DNA from: Flavivirga sp. 57AJ16
GTDB taxonomy: Bacteria; Bacteroidota; Bacteroidia; Flavobacteriales; Flavobacteriaceae
DNA: 64,000 nucleotides
Assembly: GCF_028736925.1 (NCBI RefSeq)
Contig: NZ_JAQZAT010000022.1
Span: forward strand, 1 to 64,000
Reading direction: 5' to 3'
The notes below the pieces were generated by a model that saw only the letters and a program-made list of their open reading frames with translations, ran no database searches and had not been told where the DNA came from. Position 1 is the first letter of the stretch. Every line of letters starts with the position of its first letter. The translations under genes and the position numbers were made by a program. Shown here one piece after another: positions 36,584 through 43,844 of the stretch.

Positions 36584-36590
36584 AAAAAAA

Positions 36591-36617
36591 TGTCACGTTT
36601 TTTTCTTCTGATTTGTC
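36591..36617 (+). promoter_or_regulatory. ECF41-type promoter (TGTCACG-N16-TGTC)
   Basis: TGTCACG at 36591-36597, 16 bp, then TGTC at 36614-36617, the same layout as at 35699. It is 56 bp before the azoreductase fragment, which is therefore the probable ECF41 target gene. A palindrome TTATCTAGTAAGATAA follows directly. Confidence 0.7.
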
Positions 36618-36646
36618 TTATCTAGTAAGATAATAAATTAGAAAAC

Positions 36647-36838
36647 ATGAAAAAACTATTATGCATAGATTGTAGCCCAAGAATCAAAGGCTCACATTCT
36701 AGGTCAATTGCCAATTACTTTGAAAGTTGTTGGAAAAGTTCAAACCCTAATGGCAATATAATCTATAGAGATTTAGCTATTAATCCAATTCCTCATATAA
36801 AAAATGAAACTGTTAAGGCATATTGTGCCACATCATAA
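36647..36838 (+). pseudogene. FMN-dependent NADH-azoreductase-like protein, N-terminal fragment
   Basis: 63 residues: KLLCIDCSPRIKGSHSRSIANYFESCW and IIYRDLAINPIPHIKNETVKAY match the first third of flavodoxin-fold azoreductases (about 200 residues). It breaks off at about 36820, where a DnaC-like sequence begins in another frame. Preceded by an ECF41-type promoter. Confidence 0.75.
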
Positions 36839-37196
36839 ACCGTATGATGTTATTCCAGCTCGTAATATCACATTTTCATTCAATAATATTGGTTATAAAA
36901 CCATAGAAGAGTATGGCAATAGTAATTTTTATTGCTTTGATGATTTAGGAGTAGAAACAACCGGGAGGCATTTCGGAAAAGACTGCAACGTCATGGGAGA
37001 AATCCTGTTATCACGTTACGATTTATTTATAAGAACTTGTCACCCCGAGCGCAGTCGAGGGGTCAAAACCCACGCCACCACCAACCTCAATGCCCAGGAA
37101 TTAGAAGAAAGATATGGTAATCGTGTACGTTCAAGAATGCGTCAACTATTCAATTTGATTGCTTTTGATAAAGAAAGTGTGGATAAACGAAGTTAA
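36820..37196 (+). pseudogene. DnaC/IstB-like ATPase, C-terminal relic with repeat insertion
   Basis: Reads HHKPYDVIPARNITFSFNNIG, then Walker B FYCFDDLGVE, and THATTNLNAQELEERYGNRVRSRMRQLFNLIAFDKESVDKR to the stop. This is the back half of the DnaC-like loaders of Bacteroidota mobile elements; Walker A is gone. Between RYDLFIR and KTHATT lies TCHPERSRGV, which is the translation of a dispersed repeat (CACCCCGAGCGCAGTCGAGG at about 37040) inserted without breaking the frame. Confidence 0.75.
37158..37181 (+). repeat. 24-bp direct repeat, copy 1
   Basis: ATTGCTTTTGATAAAGAAAG followed by TGTG, inside the 3' end of the DnaC-like relic. An identical copy is at 37753-37776, bracketing the gene at 37238-37747. 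Confidence 0.85.
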
Positions 37197-37237
37197 TTTA
37201 ATTAATTTTAACGGTATCAATCATTTTATAAAGCGTT

Positions 37238-37747
37238 ATGAAAGAGTTTGCTTATTTTGTTTATTTAAGCGAAATAGTTTTTCAGATAAAAATTGCCCAA
37301 CGAGCAGCAAATCGTCTACCTGTAGATCCTGGTAATTTTGACCACATAGAAGTTTGGTGTTCAATTCAATCTATTCTTGTGGCAACGGGAAATGTTTCTA
37401 AAATACTATGGCCTATATCAAAAAAAAGTAAAGAACGAGGTGAGAAGTTGCGAGAAATGCTTTGTATAGATGAAAACAATATTATTGCTGATAGGAATCT
37501 TCGAAATCACTTTGAACATTATGATGAACGCATTGAAACGTTATTCGAAAATCAATCAAGTGTTAGTTATATTGATCTTGCTTTCAACCCTTTTAAACCA
37601 GAAAAGTGGGAAATTCCAAAATATTATCAAAGAGCATATAATCAAGTTGATAGAATATTGACATTTCGAAATGAAACGCTTGATTTAAAAGAAGTTCTTA
37701 TTGCTCTTGAAAGCATTAAAATAAAATGTAGAGCTTATGTCCTGTAA
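37238..37747 (+). CDS. Hypothetical protein (169 aa) between 24-bp direct repeats
   Basis: No family recognised. 169 residues, mostly helical and without signal or membrane segments; AQRAANRLPVDPGNFDHIEVWCSIQSILVATGNVSKILWP and NLRNHFEHYDERIE stand out. The RNHFEHYDE string recalls HEPN-like or other small helical nucleotide-related proteins, but this is weak. Start ATG 37238 and stop 37745-37747. It sits between two copies of a 24-bp sequence taken from the end of the DnaC-like relic, so it appears to be an inserted single-gene cargo. Confidence 0.6.
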   Translation: MKEFAYFVYLSEIVFQIKIAQRAANRLPVDPGNFDHIEVWCSIQSILVATGNVSKILWPISKKSKERGEKLREMLCIDENNIIADRNLRNHFEHYDERIETLFENQSSVSYIDLAFNPFKPEKWEIPKYYQRAYNQVDRILTFRNETLDLKEVLIALESIKIKCRAYVL

Positions 37748-37752
37748 AGTTT

Positions 37753-37776
37753 ATTGCTTTTGATAAAGAAAGTGTG
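37753..37776 (+). repeat. 24-bp direct repeat, copy 2
   Basis: Exact copy of 37158-37181, six bases after the stop of the 169-residue gene. Only this short piece of the DnaC-like gene is duplicated. Confidence 0.85.
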
Positions 37777-37795
37777 TGATTTCAAACAATTAAAT

Positions 37796-37837
37796 AACCA
37801 TTATATTGGTTTTTAAAGACAAAAAACACTATATTTG
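37796..37837 (+). promoter_or_regulatory. hipBA promoter with candidate operator
   Basis: TTGG at 37806 and TATATTTG at 37830-37837 (20 bp apart) fit the Bacteroidota -33/-7 promoter. The -33 box is overlapped by the inverted repeat AACCATTATATTGGTT (37796-37811), a plausible HipB binding site for autorepression. The ATG follows 20 bp after the -7 element. Confidence 0.6.
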
Positions 37838-37857
37838 ACTGTTTTAATGGTTTTTTT

Positions 37858-38121
37858 ATGTTAGATATAGTTACAATAAAAGATGTAAAGGTAAAGTTAG
37901 GAGAAATTTGTAAACAACAACGTAAAATTCACGAATTATCACGTGAAGATTTAGCTGATGCATTGGATGTTTCTCGAACAACTATTCAAAATTTTGAAAA
38001 TGGTAATAATACAACATTAGATACCGTATTGAAAATTGCAAATCATTTTGACTTGTTAGAAAGCTTGTATAAATCATTAAAGGATTTAGAAGATGCTAAT
38101 AATTTAAATTCATTGTATTAG
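37858..38121 (+). CDS. hipB: HipB-like antitoxin, XRE-type HTH
   Basis: 87 residues with a Cro/C1-type helix-turn-helix (ELSREDLADALDVSRTTIQNFENGNNTTLDTVLKIANHF). Directly upstream (1 bp gap) of a full-length HipA-like kinase, so this is the DNA-binding antitoxin of a type II toxin-antitoxin pair. A palindrome overlaps its promoter. Confidence 0.87.
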   Translation: MLDIVTIKDVKVKLGEICKQQRKIHELSREDLADALDVSRTTIQNFENGNNTTLDTVLKIANHFDLLESLYKSLKDLEDANNLNSLY

Positions 38122-38122
38122 T

Positions 38123-39394
38123 ATGTCTGAAAATAATATAATAGAAGTCATATTATTTGGTCAAGAGATAGGGAAACTGGGCTATGATGTAGACAAAAGG
38201 GCATCCTATTTTCAATACAATCCTGATTTTTTAGAATCCAATCAATACACGAACATTTTCCCCTATGTATTTAAGCGAATAAAACAAGTACAAGTATTTA
38301 ATAAATTTGAAGGGGAAACCTTTAGAGGCTTGCCACCAATGATTGCCGATTCTTTACCGGATATGTTTGGAAACATCATTTTCAAGGAATGGTTTGAAGC
38401 TAAAAATAAAGAATTCAAAAAAATAGCACCATTAGAGCAGTTAACCTATGTGTCTAATCGTGGTATGGGAGCATTGGAATATCACCCTACGGCGGAAATC
38501 CCAAAATCATCAACAATTAATATTGATGAAATTGTTGAAGTATTGAATAAAGTGTTGGATTTAAAAAATGAAACGGCGGCAGAAGCATTGAACGATGCGG
38601 CACTGTTAAATATATTCAAAATAGGAACTTCTGCAGGAGGCGCACGTCCTAAAATTTTAATCTCTGAACATAAAGGGACAGGCAAAATCATTCCTGGAGA
38701 CATTGAATATAGTGAGGGCTATAATCATTATTTGGTCAAATTAAGTATAAATGAAGAATGGGGCTATAACAAAGAAAAGGTAGAATATGCATACTATCTA
38801 TTGGCCCAAGAGGTAGGAATCCAAATGATGCCTTCCAAATTAATTGATAGCAAACATTTCGCTACCCTACGTTACGATAGGCAAAACGGAGAAAAGCAAC
38901 ATGTACTCACAGCAACTGGGTTGACGGGTTGGGATTTCAAAAAAACAGATGATGCTAGTTATGAAAATGTATTCAAATTAGCGTTAGACCTTAAAGTGCC
39001 CTACAAGGATATCCAAGAATTGTTCAAACGGATGGTGTTTAATCTTGTTTTTGCGAACACCGACGACCACTTAAAGAATCACAGCTTTATATACGATAAA
39101 GAAACCAATGCTTGGGGTTTGGCACCGGCGTATGATATCACCTATCCTCTAAATATTAATGCTGCTTACTTGAGGATAGCTCGAGTTTTATCCATAAATG
39201 GTAAAAGAACTGATATTGGATTGGAAGATGTAATGACAATAGCTGAAACCTTTGCAATTAAAAATCCCAAAGGAATTATTAAGGAAGTACAAGAGGTAAT
39301 AAATAGTTGGGATAGTATCACCAAAGAATTGAATATACCAGAAAAGGTGAAAGATGGAATTAAAAAGGAATTTTTAACATTGTTTAAGGAATAG
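38123..39394 (+). CDS. hipA: HipA-like serine/threonine kinase toxin (full length)
   Basis: 423 residues. The N-terminal HipA domain (about 1-110) is followed by the kinase domain: glycine-rich loop FKIGTSAGGARPKI (about 172-185), catalytic NTDDHLKNHSF and metal-binding APAYDITYP. In the family the kinase phosphorylates a tRNA synthetase and stops growth. All key residues are present, so the pair may be active. It is followed 3 bp later by a GHKL ATPase fragment. Confidence 0.88.
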   Translation: MSENNIIEVILFGQEIGKLGYDVDKRASYFQYNPDFLESNQYTNIFPYVFKRIKQVQVFNKFEGETFRGLPPMIADSLPDMFGNIIFKEWFEAKNKEFKKIAPLEQLTYVSNRGMGALEYHPTAEIPKSSTINIDEIVEVLNKVLDLKNETAAEALNDAALLNIFKIGTSAGGARPKILISEHKGTGKIIPGDIEYSEGYNHYLVKLSINEEWGYNKEKVEYAYYLLAQEVGIQMMPSKLIDSKHFATLRYDRQNGEKQHVLTATGLTGWDFKKTDDASYENVFKLALDLKVPYKDIQELFKRMVFNLVFANTDDHLKNHSFIYDKETNAWGLAPAYDITYPLNINAAYLRIARVLSINGKRTDIGLEDVMTIAETFAIKNPKGIIKEVQEVINSWDSITKELNIPEKVKDGIKKEFLTLFKE

Positions 39395-39397
39395 ATT

Positions 39398-39814
39398 ATG
39401 GATGAAAATAAAATAAGAAATGAATTGGCTAAAGTATTGGCTGATGATCCCAATAACTACTCTAAAATTCTAGAATTATCTTCAAAATTAGTAAGTTTTG
39501 ATGAAGATAATGTGCGTTTTTCTGTTGATGCAGGTGTCATTGATAGACTTGGAACTGAATTAGTAGCTAGGCAGGAAACCGCAGTGTCTGAATTAGTGAA
39601 AAATTCTTATGATGCCGATGCCATAAAAGTTATTTTAAAATTTGAAGACTCTGATTCTGTCGGAGGTATACTATTTATTGATGATGATGGTTTAGGAATG
39701 ACAAAAGATCAACTTATAAATGGTTTTATGAGAATCTCTTCGACTGACAAACTCCGAAATCCATTTTCTGAAAGGTATAAAAGAAAACGAGCTGGACAAA
39801 AAGGAATTTATTGA
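39398..39814 (+). pseudogene. GHKL/HSP90-like ATPase, N-terminal fragment
   Basis: About 135 residues: ELVKNSYDADAIKVILKFED (N box with catalytic Glu/Asn) and LFIDDDGLGMTKDQLINGFMRI (G1 box), then SERYKRKRAGQKGI, where intact MORC-type proteins continue GRFA. Here the frame jumps to Tyr-stop: the sequence after AAAAAGGAATT belongs to a methyltransferase in another frame. Such ATPases are common in defence islands. Only the nucleotide-binding core's first half remains. Confidence 0.75.
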
Positions 39815-40849
39815 TTTTGATTATTCAAATTTGAATGATTTTGATGGTTGGCAATTAGACGATGCAAAAATGCAGCTAAATGTAGACAGAATTGAAAATA
39901 CGGGCAAAAAGCTTGGGGATTTATTTAATATCAGGAATGGCTTTGCAACACTACGTAATAAAATATATCTATTCAAGCCAATAGATGAAGATGATGATTT
40001 CTATTATTTTGAAAAGGATTCAGTAAAGTTTAGAGTAGAAAGGTCTATTTGTAGAGATGCAATTAAACCTAACATTATAAAAGACGAATCAGATTTGGAA
40101 GTATTTAATGAAAAACTCATTTTTCCTTATCAAGTCATAGACCAAGCAAATAATGATTTATTTCAGGAACAATCTAATCGACTGATTCGTGTACTAGATT
40201 CTGATATTTTTGAACGTAATTTTTCAAATGCATATAATTACCTAAATATTTACAGAGAAGAGTTAGCTAAAAGGGACAAAGGTCAAAGAGATTATGAAAC
40301 ATGGTTTGCTTATGGAAGAAGTCAAGCTTTGAATATTCGTGGTTTTAAATTACTTTTTCCATATATTTCAGACCAACCTTATTTTGTTTATACTAATACC
40401 AATTATGAATTAAAATACGCAATTCAAACACATTCATTAATTCGTTTTATCACTTTACTCCTCATTTCCATAGCTTAGGCTATGCAAATAACACGTAGCA
40501 GGCAAAAACAAAAAAGCAATATCGTTTTCTGTAGCTCATTTTAATTCATAATTGGTATAATAATGAAGACTTATTATTCTATAATGGTTATGCAATAGTA
40601 TCTGATTCTGAAGAAGATTTAAAGTTTATTCAAAAAGTGTTAAAAACTGATGTTTTTTGGTATTATATAAAACATACGAGCAAACCATACTCAAGTAATC
40701 ATTATGCTTTAGCAAAAAATTACATTAAACACTTCAGCATTCCGGAATTTTCGATTTCTGAAAAAGTATATTTTATGAAATTAAAAAGAAAAAGCTCAAT
40801 CAACAAGTTTTTGCTGAATAAATACAATATCACAGAGATTGAGTTATAA
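39795..40849 (+). pseudogene. Restriction-type N6-adenine DNA methyltransferase, C-terminal part, interrupted by MITE
   Basis: Frame 1 (to 40396) reads KKEFIDFDYSNLNDFDGWQL, LGDLFNIRNGFATLRNKIYLF, DAIKPNIIK and ETWFAYGRSQALNIRGFKLLFPYIS, the target-recognition half of Eco57I/TaqI-like enzymes. A 161-bp MITE then interrupts it, and the gene resumes at 40558 (NNEDLLFYNGYAIVSDSEEDLKF) and ends FFLLNKYNITEIEL-like at 40849. The catalytic half (NPPY) is absent because of the deletion that fused this piece to the GHKL fragment. Removing 164 bp (MITE plus TAA) restores one frame. Confidence 0.78.
40397..40557. mobile_element. 161-bp MITE, copy B, inserted in methyltransferase gene
   Basis: Starts TACCAATTATGAATTAAAAT and ends with its reverse complement ATTTTAATTCATAATTGGTA; TAA flanks both sides. 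Same length and order as copy A at 18893-19053, with about a dozen differences. The terminal repeats are better matched here than in copy A, so this copy is probably younger. Confidence 0.88.
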
Positions 40850-40859
40850 TAATGATCGT

Positions 40860-41405
40860 ATGCTTCAAGATATTACTTATAAAACTATTAAAAAAAATGA
40901 AATTCAAAATGAATATAGAACTATAGTTGGAGATTTTTTAAAAAAGCAAAATAAAGTAATTGGTGATCTATATATAAAAGCTGATAGATGTAAATTAATA
41001 TGTATTGCTTATTCTGAAGAACAACCAGTAGCAATGGGAGCTATTAAACCAAAAATAGCTTCAGATTTTTCAAAACAAAAAGCAAATCTTCTTGATAAAG
41101 CAAGTGAATTTGATTGGGAGCTAGGCTACATATATACCGATGATAAATTTACAAAAAGAGGAATAACAAGAAAGATCACATACATATTGCTAAAAGAATA
41201 TGGAAGTGATAATCTTATGGCATCCACAGAAATCAATGATAATCCCGGAATGGTAAAAATCCTAATAGAGAATGGTTTTAAGCATTATGGTTCTTTATGG
41301 AAAAGTCATATTCACAAAAATGATTTAGGCTTGCCCTGGCTTGCTTGTCGAAAGCTCAAAACCCTCTGTCTTTTGGTTTGTTCCGCTCTCCAAACGCTCT
41401 TGTAG
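40860..41405 (+). CDS. GNAT-type acetyltransferase, altered C-terminus
   Basis: About 181 residues from ATG 40860, 10 bp after the methyltransferase stop. The GNAT core is visible (ICIAYSEEQPVAMGAIKPK, WELGYIYTDDKFTKRGITRKITYILL, ASTEINDNPGMVKILIENGFKHYGSLWKS). The last 23 residues (PWLACRKLKTLC...) do not look like the family and coincide with a change in base composition near 41330, so the true 3' end was probably replaced. GNAT genes of this type often accompany restriction-methylation genes. Confidence 0.65.
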   Translation: MLQDITYKTIKKNEIQNEYRTIVGDFLKKQNKVIGDLYIKADRCKLICIAYSEEQPVAMGAIKPKIASDFSKQKANLLDKASEFDWELGYIYTDDKFTKRGITRKITYILLKEYGSDNLMASTEINDNPGMVKILIENGFKHYGSLWKSHIHKNDLGLPWLACRKLKTLCLLVCSALQTLL

Positions 41406-42089
41406 TTTTTGGCTGCCAACCCTCAAACAGCACATTGCTTATTTTGTTTAATTGTTTATTTTAAAAAGAAATACAACAAAAAAGACAAATGAGTAGCATT
41501 CACGAACAGCTTAATTTAAAATAGAAATGAGGTGAGTAAAGAGCTGTTCCCAACGCTCACGTCAAAAACTACCCAAAGCTATGTTTACATAACGGGTAGT
41601 TATAGTAGCATTCATTCACTTTCTGTACTTATAACGCCATTATGTAAAATATCGGCTTGCCTTTGCCCTCAAATAGGAACTAAAATTCAACAGCCGATAT
41701 TCATGAGCACCTCTAAAACAATAGAAATGTGGCGAACTAAATATCCGACATTCCCCACGCTCAATTCAGAACTGATATTGATATTTAGAACATCCAAGAT
41801 TGCCACTTTTCCCCGGACCGAGCTTTAAAAAAGCATTCAGTGGATGCTTTTAGCGAAGGGGCCAGCTGGCGCGATGAAAACGGTGTAGGTTACAGCAATT
41901 ATTAATGTTCGCCTTGTGTCTGCGGTAGGATGCATTACATTCGCTCAATCCCTTGTCAGGGAATCGTTCTTTTCATTTACCCACCTCAACACCGCTCATA
42001 AAAAAAGAGCATTTAAAAAAAATGCCCTTTATTTATCTTTCCAACCGCTTAACATCAATAATCACTTCCACCTACGACACTTTGCCCCG
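41406..42089. other. Hairpin-rich non-coding region
   Basis: About 680 bp with no convincing gene. Perfect inverted repeats follow one another: GAACAGCT/AGCTGTTC (41504-41549), ACTACCC/GGGTAGT (41568-41600), AATATCGGCT/AGCCGATATT (41648-41701) and AAAGCAT/ATGCTTT (41830-41850). A 25-codon open tail ending ASWRDENGVGYSNY at about 41905 may be the end of a lost gene. A terminator for the minus-strand kinase lies at 42001. Confidence 0.55.
42001..42031 (-). terminator. Rho-independent terminator of the hipBST-type operon
   Basis: On the minus strand AAAGGGCATTT and AAATGCTCTTT pair with one mismatch, followed by a run of T. It is about 60 bp after the HipT-like stop codon. Confidence 0.75.
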
Positions 42090-43028
42090 TTAAGTGAGTC
42101 GTTCATATCTTGTTTCCAAAATATCTTTGTAAGTGGTTTTCATATCATCCGATAAAAAGGAATTATCAATCCATTTAATGGCTTTAGGTTTATTTTTGAA
42201 CATACGCTTAAAAACACCTTGTATTTGTCTATCGGTTAACCCAAGTGCTTGTCCCAAATGCTCAAAATGTACTTTTTTAAGTTTTCGTTTTTTCCCTTCA
42301 AGGGTAAGTGCCAATTCTTCGGTATCTTCAGGAAGAACAATACACACGTTTAACAAATCGTAAGCAGGAGCCAATATCCAACCCGAAGGACTTTCTATCA
42401 TGGAAAAGTTTTTCAAGTGCATGTCATTGTTTCCTGTTAGAAAACTAAAGATGGCCATTTCAAAATAGAAGATTTTATCCAACAAAGTATTATTAGAATA
42501 ACTGTCCAAGGCTTTACCAACTTTTTCCATAGAGCTTTTATACTTATCAAAAGCTTCTGTTATTTGAAACATATCCAACATATGGATTTTCTTTCCTTTT
42601 TCAGTTCTATCGATACGTTTGGTAACATAAGACAATTCACCAGAAGCCAATTTTATCAAACTTGACGGCACGACCCGTATGCCAAAAGCTTCCGCAATCC
42701 GCATAGTCAAATGTTCGTTCTCTGGCATTTCCGGAAATTGATGGGATGGTGGTTTAAATATATACTGACCACCAAGTGCACCTACAACGGTTAAACGTGT
42801 ATCGGCTTGTTCTTGTGTTTCTTTTACTAAAGACATTGATAATTTAGGTTGCACACCAGGTACAGCAACACTACGCTCAACAACACTCTTTGCCAATTCT
42901 GCCATTTGGTCTATAGTGTAGGGGATTATTGGAGGTGTGGTAGTGCCAAAGAATTCCATAGAACATTTTTCATGAAAATCAGTGCCATTTTCAAGTGGCT
43001 CATAACAATATAAACATCTACGCTTCAT
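42090..43028 (-). CDS. HipT-like kinase (HipA C-terminal domain, split type)
   Basis: 312 residues. A short Cys-containing start (CLYCYEPLENGTDFHEKC) precedes a HipA-type kinase domain: loop VAVPGVQPKLSMSL, catalytic LTGNNDMHLKNFSM and APAYDLLNV. It lacks the HipA N-terminal domain, which is a separate gene just upstream, the arrangement of HipBST. From memory the E. coli HipT loop has two autophosphorylated serines (SIS before G-x-QPK); here the aligned residues read A-V-P, so regulation may differ. Probably phosphorylates a translation factor such as a tRNA synthetase; the target is not shown. Confidence 0.82.
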   Translation of the reverse strand: MKRRCLYCYEPLENGTDFHEKCSMEFFGTTTPPIIPYTIDQMAELAKSVVERSVAVPGVQPKLSMSLVKETQEQADTRLTVVGALGGQYIFKPPSHQFPEMPENEHLTMRIAEAFGIRVVPSSLIKLASGELSYVTKRIDRTEKGKKIHMLDMFQITEAFDKYKSSMEKVGKALDSYSNNTLLDKIFYFEMAIFSFLTGNNDMHLKNFSMIESPSGWILAPAYDLLNVCIVLPEDTEELALTLEGKKRKLKKVHFEHLGQALGLTDRQIQGVFKRMFKNKPKAIKWIDNSFLSDDMKTTYKDILETRYERLT

Positions 43029-43107
43029 CTATTTAAAATTTCGTTAGCCACATGGTCAATATTTAATTATTTCGAAAGCTAATAACTAGCTCATAGTTTA
43101 ATGCCCA

Positions 43108-43446
43108 TTATGGGCTTTCATCGTCATTAGTTTTAGGTACAACGCTTACCCCCCCAATACAATTCTGGCAACAGGCTAATAATAACCCCATGCGGTCATT
43201 TCGGTTTATTTTCCAGTTTTTTGATGCAATATCCAGTAACCAACCTTCAGGTATTAATCCTTCAAAAAAGGGAAATAATTTATTATCAGTATAAGCTTCA
43301 TTCCTAACAGGCATGGTAAACGTTATAAATTCAGAAGGATGAGCTTCTATATAAGTTGCATCATACTGAAAAACATAATCACCTTCATCAGTTTCAATAA
43401 TAGTTCCTGCTAAATAATCTTTATAATATACATTACCTTGTCTCAT
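43108..43446 (-). CDS. HipS-like protein (HipA N-terminal subdomain as separate gene)
   Basis: 112 residues equal to the first subdomain of HipA: YYKDYLAGTIIETDEGDYVFQYD, FITFTMPVRNEAY, LFPFFEGLIPEGWLLDIASKNWKI and DRMGLLLACCQNCIGGVSVVP. In the three-gene HipBST system this small protein is the antitoxin that blocks the kinase. Its start overlaps the HTH gene by 14 bp and its stop is 79 bp before the kinase gene. Confidence 0.82.
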   Translation of the reverse strand: MRQGNVYYKDYLAGTIIETDEGDYVFQYDATYIEAHPSEFITFTMPVRNEAYTDNKLFPFFEGLIPEGWLLDIASKNWKINRNDRMGLLLACCQNCIGGVSVVPKTNDDESP

Positions 43447-43651
43447 CGTTCAATGCTTTACTATTTACAGGAGCTAGCTCATGTCCAAACATAGCAAGGA
43501 CAAGATTAACCTTTTCCATGTTAAGCTTGGTTTTACCTTGTTCTATTTTTCGTACTACTGTTAAAGCAACACCAGCTCTGTCGGCAAACTCTTCTTGTGT
43601 AAGCCCAACTTCTTTTCTTCGCTCTTTAACAAATTCTGCTAATGGTTTCAT
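43433..43651 (-). CDS. HipB-like XRE-type HTH protein of the HipBST-like operon
   Basis: 72 residues with a compact helix-turn-helix (VGLTQEEFADRAGVALTVVRKIEQGKTKLNMEKVNLVLAMFG). First gene of the minus-strand hipB-hipS-hipT type operon. Three regularly spaced 22-bp palindromes lie directly upstream of its start and are probably its autoregulatory operators. Confidence 0.87.
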   Translation of the reverse strand: MKPLAEFVKERRKEVGLTQEEFADRAGVALTVVRKIEQGKTKLNMEKVNLVLAMFGHELAPVNSKALNDETR

Positions 43652-43668
43652 CTTATATTTATATTATA

Positions 43669-43771
43669 ATTATATGCTTTTACATATAATTTTAAACAAA
43701 TATACACAATTATATGCTTTTACATATAATTTCAGTTAAAAAAGATATAATTATATGCTTTTGCATATAAA
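43669..43771. promoter_or_regulatory. Three 22-bp operator palindromes upstream of hipB-like gene
   Basis: ATTATATG-N6-CATATAAT occurs at 43669-43690 and 43709-43730, and with one end mismatch at 43750-43771. The N6 is CTTTTA, CTTTTA and CTTTTG. Centres are 40 and 41 bp apart, about four helical turns, so bound proteins would line up on one DNA face. The nearest site is 18 bp from the start codon. Confidence 0.8.
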
Positions 43772-43814
43772 AGTGAAGTGTAGATTTTATAATTAATTAA
43801 AAAGATTGGAGATA

Positions 43815-43842
43815 AAAAAGCCCAGAAAGATCTTGGGTTTAT
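43815..43842 (-). terminator. Terminator of the small phage-like cluster
   Basis: On the minus strand AAACCCA...TGGGCTT forms a stem followed by TTTTTTA. It is just after the stop of the small membrane ORF at 43845. Confidence 0.65.
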
Positions 43843-43844
43843 AT

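Noticed and set aside
41532-42155. Two short plus-strand ORFs (98 and 79 codons) in the hairpin region
   Set aside because: They cross inverted repeats and the terminator of the minus-strand operon, and the second overlaps the end of the HipT-like gene; no protein-like pattern.
43665-43775. CRISPR-like array (three regularly spaced repeats)
   Set aside because: Only three 22-bp palindromic units with AT-rich 18-19-bp spacers directly before an HTH gene and no cas genes; operators fit much better.
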